This document shows positions 10,274 to 19,344 of a stretch of DNA of 64,000 bases, piece by piece; the stretch's first letter is position 1; each line of letters begins with the position of its first letter. The notes under the pieces are model-generated. The model was not told the DNA's origin. It saw only the letters and a program-made list of their open reading frames with translations, and made no database searches. The DNA comes from Meandrina meandrites (lineage: Eukaryota > Cnidaria > Anthozoa > Scleractinia > Meandrinidae). The position numbers and the translations under genes are program-made. The stretch spans positions 44,660,895-44,724,894 of the forward strand of contig OY855905.1 of assembly GCA_963693305.1 (NCBI GenBank). Direction: 5' to 3'.

Positions 10274-11421
10274 CCTTTTTCTCAGAAAGACCGGAAACCA
10301 ATATTTTTATTTCCCAGGCCCCTAGTCGAAGCGGGGGTTTCCCTGTTTTAAGGAACAGGTAAGCAAAGGGGGTTGTAAGAAAGAAAACACAACAAGAGTG
10401 TAAAATGAATTAATTTTATTCAAGTAGATTATAAATTTTATGCAACTACAACATGACGTCACGACACAGCTGTGTCGGTCCACAACAATGGAAACAAGAT
10501 AGAAGCTGCTGATTTGCATAAGTCCCACGCCGTGGGACACACACACACCAAATAAAAATTCGAACTTGAAGAAAATTCGGTTACGGCGTAACCCATTTCT
10601 GTTGTTAGTCTAATTAATGCTTAAAATTCGGTTACGACGTAACCCATTTTTGTTGTTATTCTAATTAATGCTAAAAATTCGGTTACGGCGTAACCCATTT
10701 CTAATGTTTTTCAATCAACAGTTCTTCAGTCAGCGTAGTTCAGCGTAAATCTTATTAACTGTTCGAATAGCGGTTTAACCTCTTCACTCCCGTTTGAAGC
10801 ATTCACGAGAACATCTCACAGCTTCCCAAGATCAGTTCGAAAGGATAAAACCGCGTCTTGTTCATTTTTTGTTCTAACCAAACGACAAGAACTGTCTACT
10901 CGCTCGAAGATGTAGCAACTGAATAGATTTTAAGTGTGTTGCACTAATAAAACAAGGGGTCTTCCCGCTTCGCCAAGCATGACAATCAAAACACGTGAAA
11001 CTTGTCTCGAGAACTTTCTGTACACGTGCCAATAACACGAGTCAAAACACGTGCCATAACACGAGACAGGAAAAACTACATGCGGCAACACGTGCAGACG
11101 GCGTGAAACCACAATGCTAATTAATGGCACGCAATACGTGCATAATGGCGGGAAACCGCTTATGGATTTTCTTTTTCTTCCAAACACTGAACAACTTCGC
11201 GTGTTATATCTCTCACCTCTCTAAGACATGCCGGTGTGAAATATTCATTCAAAAGAAAAGAAATGAAATGTGTTACTACGATCATGATTTGAAATATAAT
11301 TAAAAATCTTTTTTTCAAATGTTAATTAAAAGCACCAGTCGAGCCGTCACACAACGTCACGCGTGAAGATAACACAATCATTCTTTTATGAAGTGGAACA
11401 ATGTTCTCTTTGACTGATATC
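10274..11421. promoter_or_regulatory. Palindrome-rich Polinton intergenic region
   Basis: This 1.15-kb gap is the only long non-coding part of the element. It concentrates palindromes: TGACGTCA (10454-10461), GACACAGCTGTGTC (10463-10476), GTCCCACGCCGTGGGAC (10522-10538), three spaced GGTTACGNCGTAACC sites and four CACGTG hexamers (10992, 11023, 11048, 11089). Such words match bZIP (CRE) and bHLH (E-box) sites, so an enhancer or a replication control region is possible. No convincing reading frame was found. Confidence 0.5.
10571..10703. repeat. Tandem ~51-bp repeat (2.6 copies) with palindromic GTTACGNCGTAAC
   Basis: The unit starts AAAATTCGGTTACGGCGTAA, continues with CCCATTTCTG and TAATTAATGC, and is repeated at spacings of 51 and 50 bp. 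Each unit holds GGTTACG(G/A)CGTAACC, a 15-bp palindrome with one central base. Regular spacing of a symmetric site suggests cooperative binding by a dimeric factor. Confidence 0.85.
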
Positions 11422-12090
11422 TTATTTCGAGATGTTTGCCTCGCTGCCTAGGAGTTTTTTTTGCATCCTAAGCCGTTCCTCTTGTCTGGCTTCCTGACGT
11501 ATTTTTTCAATGTCAGGGCTGCTATGTTTTAGTTTTTCCTTGGGAAGTGTTCCTTTCCGAAGAATCTCCTTCTGAATTCGATAGCTCTCTTTTTCATCAA
11601 GAATGCTTTGAAACTCAGAATCGCTTATTTTACCGTCAATGAGTGATTTTGACAGTATGCGGTTGACAGTATCGCATTTTGACAAAGCAAGTGTCATGAT
11701 TTTGCAGTGTTTGATAAGTTTGGGCTCAAGCTTTTTGTAAAAACCGGTTAGCCCAGCAGCTGTTAGCCCAAATACAGAGGCGACACAGCCAATTGGTATT
11801 GCCGCTGGAATTCCAATGCCTGTAAAAGCAGCTGCTACTCCACCTGCGGATAGAAAACCACTAATACCGCCAGAAGAAAAGCTAGCATAGTTGATAATGG
11901 TTTTAGTTCGTTTATATTTTTTGGCAACAAGCCTATAATGTGAAACTTCATCACTTAAATATTTTAAAACTTCGTTTGCTTTCTGCATACGAAAATTGTT
12001 ATCTGGTTGAGTTTGTAGAACTGGATAAAGTGTTGTCTGAGTTTCTGTTTCTTCATAAGCTGGAGCAGTAGGTAATACGTTGGATGCCAT
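11422..12090 (-). CDS. Polinton membrane-associated protein, Gly/Ala-rich hydrophobic core (222 aa)
   Basis: The start at 12090 follows a TAAATATAACC leader on the - strand. Residues 1-30 are acidic and Pro/Thr-rich. Residues 40-65 are basic and likely helical. Residues 73-118 are a continuous Gly/Ala/Ile-rich hydrophobic stretch (SGGISGFLSAGG and SVFGLTAAGLTG) that could form two membrane helices. Residues 170-215 are charged and coiled-coil-like. Proteins with this layout recur in cnidarian Polinton-type elements, to my recollection, without an assigned function; membrane penetration or an internal virion membrane role would fit the composition. It lies directly behind the candidate minor capsid gene on the same strand, 27 bp apart. 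Confidence 0.75.
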   Translation of the reverse strand: MASNVLPTAPAYEETETQTTLYPVLQTQPDNNFRMQKANEVLKYLSDEVSHYRLVAKKYKRTKTIINYASFSSGGISGFLSAGGVAAAFTGIGIPAAIPIGCVASVFGLTAAGLTGFYKKLEPKLIKHCKIMTLALSKCDTVNRILSKSLIDGKISDSEFQSILDEKESYRIQKEILRKGTLPKEKLKHSSPDIEKIRQEARQEERLRMQKKLLGSEANISK

Positions 12091-12117
12091 GGTTATATTT
12101 ACAAAAATATTTTTCGT

Positions 12118-12786
12118 TCAATTAATTTCAATTAGAAACTGAAGAGGCAAGCTGTTAAAGTTAAAAACTTCATTATTTTCTTCTCTGACTGATATTGTCA
12201 TATTTGTGATATGTTTATCAGCAGAAACATCACGTAAGACATGTTGTGGGCTGCTTTGATAAAAAACTTTTTCAAAAGGTTTTCCTGTTATGTCAAAAGT
12301 TTGTAAAACAGTAGACGGTTTGCCATTTAACAGATTCTGTTCTTTGTCAAGTAGGTCGCAATGAATGTAATATGTCGTTTCGGAATTCAGCTTTTTTATG
12401 AACGTTTTAAATTCCAATGTAAAAGAGTTTAAAATGAGTAAATTGCCTAAATTGGAATCAATAACAATCTTTTTAAACTGTGGATTTGTGATTACAAGCT
12501 GGCCAACGATAGTATTAACATCTGTTTGCAATGGGACCCTATGTTTGTTTAAACTGTTTCTGATTTCACTCGCCAACGCATCGAGTGTATAATGGCCCGG
12601 CAAAAAAGTAACTTTGAAAGGCTTTTCGACAGTATCTAACAAAGTAATTGCCCCCTCTTCCTTTAAGTTAAACCACGAATTGTAAAGAGAACAACTTAAC
12701 AGCCTGATATAGCTTGGTTTTTCAATAGGCCGGTCAAAATAGACCGTATGCGGATTTTCTGTTGTATTTACAGTGACAATAACCAT
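12118..12786 (-). CDS. Candidate minor capsid (penton-like) protein (222 aa)
   Basis: I chose the ATG at 12786 (MVIVTVNTTENPHTVYFD), because it directly follows AATTATAAA on the - strand; an upstream in-frame ATG at 12903 would read through the divergent promoter. The protein is beta-rich with short alternating hydrophobic strands (IRLLSCSLYNSW, FLPGHYTLDALASEIRNSL, LQFLIEIN at the C-terminus), few charged helices and no membrane segment. That is compatible with a single jelly-roll penton protein, and Polintons carry one near the major capsid gene. The assignment rests on size, strand pattern and context, not on a signature motif. Confidence 0.5.
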   Translation of the reverse strand: MVIVTVNTTENPHTVYFDRPIEKPSYIRLLSCSLYNSWFNLKEEGAITLLDTVEKPFKVTFLPGHYTLDALASEIRNSLNKHRVPLQTDVNTIVGQLVITNPQFKKIVIDSNLGNLLILNSFTLEFKTFIKKLNSETTYYIHCDLLDKEQNLLNGKPSTVLQTFDITGKPFEKVFYQSSPQHVLRDVSADKHITNMTISVREENNEVFNFNSLPLQFLIEIN

Positions 12787-12846
12787 TTTATAATTAGAGA
12801 AAAATATTTTGTTTAAATATAAAAATCTTTTATATAAAAGAGGACC
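12787..12846. promoter_or_regulatory. Bidirectional promoter between divergent Polinton genes
   Basis: Only 60 bp separate the start codons at 12786 (-) and 12847 (+). The gap is almost pure A/T, with TTTAAATATAAAA and TTTATATAAAAG on the + side and AATTATAAA next to the - start. Leaders must be very short. Confidence 0.6.
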
Positions 12847-14652
12847 ATGGATGGTGAATGGACCGGTGGTGGTGGATGGTTGGATGCTTATTCGAGGCAG
12901 CAAAGAACCAAAAGTGCAGCGAAAGCTGATAAAACTGTCAAAGCAGCAAAAGACAAGGCCCCTCAGCCCTCACAGCACGGCAGCGCATCTGCGCTTCTTA
13001 AATGGATTCAGACACCAGAAGCTGAGAAAATTGCCAAAGTGGCAGAACAGAAGGCATGGAAAACTTTTCTTGCAAAATACCCGAATGCCGATAAATCTAA
13101 GTTTGTTCCACAGACCGATTTCGCCAAAGATCACACAGGAACCTCAGAAATTTATTTCAAAGCAGGGCCAGGCAATTTGATAAACGTTTTTGGTTCAGAC
13201 AGCAAATATTGGAGCCCGGAAATGAAAAGTGCGCTGGGTGTTGGCCAATCATCAGAAGGGTTCCCACAACAGCTTACACCAAGTGGTTTAAAAGGTGACT
13301 CTTTGCCCATCCCTGCTGTTGGCTTTCACGATGCCGCACCGAGTTTGAAAAAAATATTTAATGACCAACTGAATATTTACGTAACACCGGACCAGTATTT
13401 CACAACAAAGTTCAGAGAGGTATTTCAAAAAACCAAACTCACCCACCATTCAGGGAAAGAGTCAAAAACATGGCTAGCCGGCCCAAATATGAAATATTGG
13501 CCACAGCAGCTGAATTTTGCTGTCTGGTGTGCGACAACGGGCTGTGGTATAAGTCGCGAAATTTTCGATAACAACTATGCTATGCCAGAGAATGTGCGAG
13601 CTTTTTACAAGTTCCATATATATTTTACTGTCAGGCGAATATTGTTTCAGATGGGGGGAATACAAAGCATAAGCGCTTTGCCTGGCGACCCTACTTTTGA
13701 CCAGATTAACAACAAATACGACGTGGCTTCATACAAAAGAATATGCAATGAGTTCGGAGTCGACCCGTCAGGCGATTTTCGTTTTAAAAGAGGCGCAAAC
13801 CACGGCCTGGGAAGCGTTTACATCTATGTGTCAAACATTGGACCGTCTAAAGAAGAGGGAGACATTTACCCCGGGGGGTCAAAAAAGTTCTCAGACGAAG
13901 GTGGATCAGGCTCAAAAGGTAACTTGATTTATTATATCGAGCCAGATGACGCTGCCTACGGACAGGCAGACTGGTTTTGTCCCAATGTAGCAGAAGGTCT
14001 GACCCAGGCGGGTTTGTCGCGAATAAACCAGTCGATAGAGGCGTTTGTTTACTGTGTTTTGGGTTCACAGGTGAACGTTAGAAGTAGCATTCTGGGGTCA
14101 GGAGGGCGCGCAAAGGAAGCGCAAAGTGAGTTCCTTGTGCTAGTCGAAGACTCGATAAGGCAACCCGATCTGGCAAAGTCAGTTCAAAGGTACCAACTTG
14201 CTGTAGACGAGGTTAAGGTGAGGCTTAACTTTGCAGTGTGTCCGGGGGCCTGGCTGATGCCTGCGCGGATGGTGATAAATACGGAAAGTGTAACTGGTTA
14301 CAACAACCAGCTCAAACAAGCTGTGCCAGGCATGAAGCTCGGGGTTAACGACGAAGTGAATAAGAGCACAAAAAAAGCAGCGCTAAAGCTGATGGCAGGA
14401 GGTCCAACAAAGATAAACCCACCAAACAGCCACCCCTCAAACCCGATACACAGTGGGGGTATCAGCAACTCAGTTGCTACCCACACCCCTAGGGTAACAG
14501 CGACGCAGCCTGAAGAGCAAACACCTCAACCTGAAGATCAAACACCTCAGCCTGCTGGGGTGGGGGGTTTACCCCCCTCACATGAAAATAATAAAGCAGC
14601 TGTTGTTATTGGTGCCGTCGGGATTGCGGCTTTTATTTACTTTATGCGCTAA
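12847..14652 (+). CDS. Large Polinton protein of unknown function with C-terminal membrane anchor (601 aa)
   Basis: The start follows TTTTATATAAAAGAGGACC. The N-terminal ~100 residues are Lys/Ala-rich after a Gly/Trp start. The middle (roughly 100-520) is a globular, conserved-looking region with blocks such as NFAVWCATTGCGISREIFD and SVYIYVSNIGPSKEEG. Residues about 545-575 are a Pro/Gln-rich linker with an imperfect EEQTPQP/EDQTPQP repeat, and the last ~18 residues (VVIGAVGIAAFIYFMR) form a membrane anchor. I do not recognise the domain. A virion or envelope-associated protein is a reasonable guess from the anchor and the position between capsid genes. It ends convergently with the 456-aa gene, stops overlapping in CTAA. 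Confidence 0.8.
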   Translation: MDGEWTGGGGWLDAYSRQQRTKSAAKADKTVKAAKDKAPQPSQHGSASALLKWIQTPEAEKIAKVAEQKAWKTFLAKYPNADKSKFVPQTDFAKDHTGTSEIYFKAGPGNLINVFGSDSKYWSPEMKSALGVGQSSEGFPQQLTPSGLKGDSLPIPAVGFHDAAPSLKKIFNDQLNIYVTPDQYFTTKFREVFQKTKLTHHSGKESKTWLAGPNMKYWPQQLNFAVWCATTGCGISREIFDNNYAMPENVRAFYKFHIYFTVRRILFQMGGIQSISALPGDPTFDQINNKYDVASYKRICNEFGVDPSGDFRFKRGANHGLGSVYIYVSNIGPSKEEGDIYPGGSKKFSDEGGSGSKGNLIYYIEPDDAAYGQADWFCPNVAEGLTQAGLSRINQSIEAFVYCVLGSQVNVRSSILGSGGRAKEAQSEFLVLVEDSIRQPDLAKSVQRYQLAVDEVKVRLNFAVCPGAWLMPARMVINTESVTGYNNQLKQAVPGMKLGVNDEVNKSTKKAALKLMAGGPTKINPPNSHPSNPIHSGGISNSVATHTPRVTATQPEEQTPQPEDQTPQPAGVGGLPPSHENNKAAVVIGAVGIAAFIYFMR

Positions 14653-16019
14653 CGCCGCTTCTTGATGTATTTTTCCACAAGAAAGGCAACCACAGCCAAA
14701 ATAATCAGCCAGGTGTGCTCAGCAAGAAAACCGATAGCTTGACCGGCGGCTTTGAAAAGAAAGCTCACAATTGAGCCAATAAGACCTGGCAGAGCTGATG
14801 CAATCTTTGAGCCAATATCTTTCAGACCTTTTCCCAACGCTTTACCGGTGGCTCTCAAAGCGTTTGTAATAGCCCCAATGACAGCACCAATTGTGACCCC
14901 GGCAGCAAGAACGATAGCCGTAACGGTCACACCATATTTTTTGAATATCTCCTTCACCCTCTCACGAAGTGGAAGCGCTCTTTCTCTTTCATCAATCTGC
15001 GTTTGCAAACGAGCAAGCTCCTCTTGTCTTTCCGCTACTCTTCCTTCGGCAGCTTGTTTATCAGAAGGTGAGGTGTTTTCATCATCGATAACTGCCTGAT
15101 CTTCCTCATTTTGGCGCTGCAGCTCGGCTTCTTGTTCTTTCAGCTCATCCAACGTTCTTGTGTCGTTGAGCCTTGCTTCCATGGTGTTTCTTTCACTCTC
15201 TTTGGCCGCCAGGATTGCCCTGCTTTGGTCGATCTTTTTTTGTACTTTTTCCTTCTGCTTCGCTTGTTTTTCAAGGGCAGTAGCTTCTTTTTTAACATTT
15301 TCAATATCGGTTTGAATGTTTTTCAACAGTTGCCGTTGCTCCCGCAATTGTGCTTGATTTTCAACGCTTGACCCAAGTTGTTCAATTCTAGCTAGAGTTC
15401 GTTCTTTTTTGTTTCTCAAATTTTGAAGTTCTTGGGCATTTTTTTCTTTTTCTGTGAAGATTTTTTCGGCATCTCTGATTTCTTTTTCATCTTCTATTAT
15501 GCTCTGCCGGATTTCTCTTATTTCATCTTTGTCTTGAGCAATCAGAGATTCAGCTTCTGGACCAAGTGGTGTTTTGAACTTGTCTTTAAATTTTTGGAGA
15601 AGACCTTTCCCATCTTTTCTGAAAATTTCAGTTTCGCCACCCCTTGTTCCAAATGAAACGATTGTAGTATCATTGCCAGGCTTTTTGCTGAAACCGATTG
15701 GGTCTAATTTTCCAAAGTTAACTCTTGGAAACCTCCTTTTAATAAAATCTTTTGCTCTTTCAAGAAGTGCTGGTTTGTCATCTTGATGAATAAAGCCCTC
15801 CAATGAAGGGATTTCATCAAATGATGTTTCTGGTAATCCGATCTGTTCGTGCTGCATATTTTGCAATTCAATTTGTTCACCTCCATGGTAGGGAGTGGAC
15901 GATGCGCCAGGAGGCTGAAGTGGCTCGTTTCTGTTAGACTCCTGTTCATAGTCGCTATCATGGTCAATCTCGTCGTCAAGATCTGGTTGGTCCATACCAA
16001 ATTCACCGCCTTCTGCCAT
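14649..16019 (-). CDS. Polinton coiled-coil protein with long C-terminal hydrophobic region (456 aa)
   Basis: The start at 16019 lies behind TAAATATAAAATCACGCG on the - strand. Residues 1-75 are acidic and disordered. Residues about 85-155 are basic with a compact fold. Residues about 160-345 are a long Glu/Lys/Gln-rich coiled coil. Residues about 355-450 contain three hydrophobic segments (VTAIVLAAGVTIGAVIGAI, LPGLIGSIVSFLFKAAGQ, HTWLIILAVVAFLVEKY) and a KKRR end. The layout resembles a membrane-tethered structural or fusion/lysis protein, but I know of no assigned function. It is divergent from the major capsid gene, 61 bp apart. Confidence 0.8.
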   Translation of the reverse strand: MAEGGEFGMDQPDLDDEIDHDSDYEQESNRNEPLQPPGASSTPYHGGEQIELQNMQHEQIGLPETSFDEIPSLEGFIHQDDKPALLERAKDFIKRRFPRVNFGKLDPIGFSKKPGNDTTIVSFGTRGGETEIFRKDGKGLLQKFKDKFKTPLGPEAESLIAQDKDEIREIRQSIIEDEKEIRDAEKIFTEKEKNAQELQNLRNKKERTLARIEQLGSSVENQAQLREQRQLLKNIQTDIENVKKEATALEKQAKQKEKVQKKIDQSRAILAAKESERNTMEARLNDTRTLDELKEQEAELQRQNEEDQAVIDDENTSPSDKQAAEGRVAERQEELARLQTQIDERERALPLRERVKEIFKKYGVTVTAIVLAAGVTIGAVIGAITNALRATGKALGKGLKDIGSKIASALPGLIGSIVSFLFKAAGQAIGFLAEHTWLIILAVVAFLVEKYIKKRR

Positions 16020-16080
16020 CGCGTGATTTTATATTTACAATTGAAATTTTTTAATTGAATATTTTATATTCTTTGCAATA

Positions 16081-17334
16081 ATGGACGGTGTACAAGAAAA
16101 CCTTCGGCCAACACGCAGTGAGAAAACTCTTGGCGCGTTGAAAGCGGAGCGAGCGGTAAAACGCATCACTTTCGAGCGCACAGAAGCCAATCCGCAGGAA
16201 ACGCTTTATGTTTCGGTGCCCAAGCTGAATGAAAACGAGGTCATTGTTCCCGGCTCACCTGCGCTGCGCTTCAACATCGATTTGAGCGGAGGCCATGCCA
16301 ACAACTTTCTTGTCGACAATGTTGGCCGGGCGCTAGTTGAAAAACTTGTTGTGAAGTACTCTGGCACCATACTGCAGGACACAGTTGGTTATGACATTTA
16401 CAAGATATTCGAGGATCTCTTTCTATCACAGGAGGAGCGCGACAACATGTTGCAAGATGGAATCCAGAGTGAGGACCTCAACAAAATTCGCTCAAACTCG
16501 GGTGATAAGAAGACCTCAAGCGTCGCTGCAGAAAACAAACTGAACGGGATTTATGGAACTAAATACAGGATCCGCCTTGACCACCAGATTTTGAATGACC
16601 ACGGGACCTTTTATCCGCAGGCTCTATACAATGATCTTGTGTTCGAACTGACACTTGCGCCAGCCTCTCAGGTCGTCAGAAGTTCAGACCCCTCGAAGCT
16701 GAAATACAAGCTGACAAACATCCAGCTGGAGTACGAGATGATAAGAAGCAAAACACTGGCAGATGAAGCCCTCAGCGCGTACACAAATGGGAAAGAATTT
16801 GCGTATGACCACATCCAGCGTGACGAAGTGGTTATGTTTGCCAAAGGCACAGACACAAGGCTGAATCTCAGAGTTAACCCGCAGAGAAGGTCCCTCAAAG
16901 GCATCTTGCTACTGTTTGTCGAGCCCTATGTTGCTGGCGCAAGGCAGGCAGAAACTTACTTAAACCCAGACCTGACGAAAGTCAGTGTCACAGTGAACGG
17001 CTCACCCAACAGGCTGTACAACAACGGACTTGAAGGGATTGATGTTTGGGAGGAGGTCAAACGTTTCTTTATCAAAGATGAAAACAAAACACAGCACATG
17101 AATGCAACAAAGTTTTATACAGAAAACAAGTTCGGGGTTATGATCGATCTGCGTTCCATGGCTGACCACTCGATGCACGGAAGCGGCACGCGACTTGTAA
17201 ACACAAAGGATGGGGTACAGCTGGAGCTCGAGAGGAATGCAAGCGGCTCTGGCAATGTGAACTGCCACATTTACGTAATCAGTGATGCGCAGATGAATAT
17301 ATTAGGAAGGCAATTAGAATCTGTGCAGTACTAA
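16081..17334 (+). CDS. MCP: Probable major capsid protein (double jelly-roll type, 417 aa)
   Basis: The gene begins after TTTTATATTCTTTGCAATA and is followed five bases later by the packaging ATPase gene, the usual pairing in Polintons and related viruses. The protein is beta-rich, with evenly spaced short strands; NFLVDNVGRALVEKLVVKY, DTVGYDIYKIFEDLFL and NVNCHIYVISDAQMNI are typical blocks. Its length is close to small double jelly-roll capsid proteins. No membrane segment or signal peptide. I infer the fold from pattern, length and neighbourhood. The 601-aa protein is the only other candidate of comparable size and fits less well because of its anchor. Confidence 0.72.
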   Translation: MDGVQENLRPTRSEKTLGALKAERAVKRITFERTEANPQETLYVSVPKLNENEVIVPGSPALRFNIDLSGGHANNFLVDNVGRALVEKLVVKYSGTILQDTVGYDIYKIFEDLFLSQEERDNMLQDGIQSEDLNKIRSNSGDKKTSSVAAENKLNGIYGTKYRIRLDHQILNDHGTFYPQALYNDLVFELTLAPASQVVRSSDPSKLKYKLTNIQLEYEMIRSKTLADEALSAYTNGKEFAYDHIQRDEVVMFAKGTDTRLNLRVNPQRRSLKGILLLFVEPYVAGARQAETYLNPDLTKVSVTVNGSPNRLYNNGLEGIDVWEEVKRFFIKDENKTQHMNATKFYTENKFGVMIDLRSMADHSMHGSGTRLVNTKDGVQLELERNASGSGNVNCHIYVISDAQMNILGRQLESVQY

Positions 17335-17339
17335 TAGAA

Positions 17340-17945
17340 ATGGATCCGAGCAAGATACCCTTTAACGCTCTGATTGTCGGCCCGACAAATTCAGGCAAAT
17401 CGAGGTATGTGGTTGACCAGATCTACGGCCCTTTCCGCGGCAAGTTCGACTACATTGTGCTTATCTGCCCAACATTCGCGCACAACAAGACCTACCTCCG
17501 AATTGGTGAAAATGATCCAAGAATGTTTGTGATAATATGCAAGCAGCACGAGGTGGAAAGTTGTTTGAATGTCGTGAGCTGGCTGTTTGAGGGCACCAAC
17601 ACGCTCATAATCCTCGATGACTGCGCAGCCTCCAAAGATGTGAAAGGGCGCACAGGCCAGCTGGTGAATCTTGGCTTTTCCGCTCGACATATCGGCATCA
17701 GCGTTTGGGTGCTGACCCAGAAGATAACCAGCATCACCCCTTCCTTCCGGGAAAACGTGGCGGCTATCGTTTTATTTTACACTCCCTCAGCCAAAACTAC
17801 GAAGGCAATCTTTGATGATTACGCCGGCGAACTCTCCCACGATGAGTACAAAAATCTGATTTCAAAGCTGAAAGAGCGGAAGTTTTCTTATCTTGTGTTC
17901 TCGCTTCGCTTCCCATATGGTATTCATTTTGAATTAAAAAAATAA
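17340..17945 (+). CDS. ATP: A32-like genome-packaging ATPase (201 aa)
   Basis: Walker A is GPTNSGKS at residues 14-21; Walker B is LIILDD at 89-94; the downstream GISVWVLTQK block (119-128) is the expected sensor-like strand of the FtsK/HerA branch. About 200 residues is usual for this family in Polintons, virophages and poxvirus A32 relatives. It drives DNA into the capsid at the vertex. It lies just behind the capsid gene with only five bases between them and, unlike its neighbours, has no clear TATATA motif before its ATG, so it may be expressed from the capsid transcript. Confidence 0.92.
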   Translation: MDPSKIPFNALIVGPTNSGKSRYVVDQIYGPFRGKFDYIVLICPTFAHNKTYLRIGENDPRMFVIICKQHEVESCLNVVSWLFEGTNTLIILDDCAASKDVKGRTGQLVNLGFSARHIGISVWVLTQKITSITPSFRENVAAIVLFYTPSAKTTKAIFDDYAGELSHDEYKNLISKLKERKFSYLVFSLRFPYGIHFELKK

Positions 17946-17964
17946 AAGTTGTTGTATATAGACA

Positions 17965-18540
17965 ATGGCTGAACAAGAGTTCGCAGATGTTATAAACCTA
18001 CTGGAAGCTGAGCCGTCGAGCAGCCCGGCTGAGAGTAGCATTGTGCCAGACTTAACAAGCTTAACCGCCCCCGGACCTGACATTCCTGCTCTTCGTGAGC
18101 AGCTGGCCGTGCTTGTATCAACAGGCAAATCCAAAGAGGCCATCGGAGTGCAATTAACACATGAGCAGTTGAAACGCTTGACTGATAAAGAAGTTGAAAA
18201 GTACTACAAGAGATATGAAACCTTCGTTGGCAGCAAGACAACCGAAAGCATGGTTGACAGCCTGCTTACGCTTCTGACAAGAGGCCCGCAAATGGTTATT
18301 GAAATAGATGACGTTGAGGCCATGAAAAAAGAACTAAAAGAAGACTTCATTATTAACAAAGAAATGACAGATTTTGTCGGCGGTCTCTCTTTGAAATACG
18401 GAAAATTTCTTGCTCCTATTTCTGCTGCGCTGATAACGGCGAAGCACATTCATTTGGAGAAAAATGACAAAGCAAAATTAGAAGAAATTCCTGAGCATTC
18501 CTCACAAACTACTGAACATTTGCTGACAAATTCTGAGTAA
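17965..18540 (+). CDS. Polinton protein of unknown function (191 aa)
   Basis: The start follows TTGTATATAGACA. The N-terminal 45 residues are acidic and Pro/Ser-rich. The rest is mainly helical, with a Lys/Glu-rich middle (about 50-90) and a mildly hydrophobic helix near 145-160 (GKFLAPISAALITAKHI). There is no catalytic signature; in particular I could not find the His...Cys arrangement of the adenain-like protease that often sits near here in Polintons. Probably a virion or assembly protein. Confidence 0.7.
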   Translation: MAEQEFADVINLLEAEPSSSPAESSIVPDLTSLTAPGPDIPALREQLAVLVSTGKSKEAIGVQLTHEQLKRLTDKEVEKYYKRYETFVGSKTTESMVDSLLTLLTRGPQMVIEIDDVEAMKKELKEDFIINKEMTDFVGGLSLKYGKFLAPISAALITAKHIHLEKNDKAKLEEIPEHSSQTTEHLLTNSE

Positions 18541-18587
18541 TTTCTAAGCATTATTTTACTTGCTTAACATATACACTTCGTTTCAAA

Positions 18588-19103
18588 ATGTCAACCGAAC
18601 AATCCGAGCAGGGCGAAACCCCGCAACAAAGTTGCAATCCGCAGGTCGATATAACACAGCAAGCAACAACTCCAACTCCAACTACAGCCCCGCAGCGCGT
18701 AAAAAATCCCAAGCGTGTGGCTGCTGGCAAAGCGGTTGCTGAAAAAACTCGGCTAGCCCGTGAACAACAGAAAAAAGCCGCTGCTGAGGCTGCTATTATA
18801 ATCGCAAACAACAAGGCAAAGACAGCTGCCCCGGCCCCTGAGCCAGCCCCGCCTACAGAAGACGAAACACCAAAGAGTACCGAAGATATCAACAAAGTTG
18901 ATAATAGCAATCTCAGCATTACACAATGGATTGGTGTTGCAAGTATAGTCGTTACACTGATTGGGATTTATTACAAACGTGAAGAGCTCAAAGCCGTATT
19001 CAACAAAAAAAATACACCTGAGCCACAACCTGTTCGCAAAAAGACACCTGATCCACAGCCTGCTCGCATGACACAGCCCAGAGGTGTAAAACATTTGGAT
19101 TGA
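18588..19103 (+). CDS. Polinton Ala/Lys-rich single-pass membrane protein (171 aa)
   Basis: The start follows AACATATACACTTCGTTTCAAA. Residues 1-38 are Gln/Thr/Pro-rich. Residues 40-85 are Lys/Ala-rich (NPKRVAAGKAVAEKTRLARE), resembling a nucleic-acid-binding basic tail. Residues 78-95 are Ala/Pro. Residues 111-129 (ITQWIGVASIVVTLIGIYY) form one transmembrane helix. The tail has a PEPQPVRKK/PDPQPAR repeat. It may link membrane and genome in the particle; this is inference from composition. Confidence 0.72.
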   Translation: MSTEQSEQGETPQQSCNPQVDITQQATTPTPTTAPQRVKNPKRVAAGKAVAEKTRLAREQQKKAAAEAAIIIANNKAKTAAPAPEPAPPTEDETPKSTEDINKVDNSNLSITQWIGVASIVVTLIGIYYKREELKAVFNKKNTPEPQPVRKKTPDPQPARMTQPRGVKHLD

Positions 19104-19140
19104 ATATTTACAAATTAATATTATATCTGTATCATATATC

Positions 19141-19302
19141 ATGAAGAAAGTTGATATTCCACAAGTTCTTATCTCAACCGCGGCCATTTTTGGAATCGGA
19201 CTGATATGGTACGACTTCAACGTGAAGGTTTTTAATACGGTCCGCGATCTTATGAAGGCCACAATATTTGACCCGGACGCTGAAGAAGAGACAAATAATT
19301 AA
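19141..19302 (+). CDS. Small Polinton membrane protein (53 aa)
   Basis: A short frame beginning MKKVDIPQVLISTAAIFGIG, with a hydrophobic helix at about residues 8-24 and an acidic end (DAEEETNN). The ATG is preceded by TGTATCATATATC, the same TATA-type leader as its neighbours, which supports it as a real gene despite its size. Spacing to both neighbours is about 40 bp. Function unknown; minor virion membrane components of this size are common in tailless dsDNA viruses. Confidence 0.6.
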   Translation: MKKVDIPQVLISTAAIFGIGLIWYDFNVKVFNTVRDLMKATIFDPDAEEETNN

Positions 19303-19344
19303 TTTTGATTTAAGCTTTGTATGTTTCCATTTCTATATATAAAT

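Noticed and set aside
10571..10703. Regular repeats resembling a CRISPR array
   Set aside because: Only 2.6 units, the spacer parts are also repeated, there are no cas genes, and the context is eukaryotic.
12787..12903. Upstream start at 12903 for the candidate minor capsid gene
   Set aside because: It would run across the divergent promoter and overlap the 601-aa gene; the ATG at 12786 has the family-like TATAAA leader.
13697..13927. Secondary frames inside the 601-aa gene
   Set aside because: They are out-of-frame shadows of a long conserved coding region.
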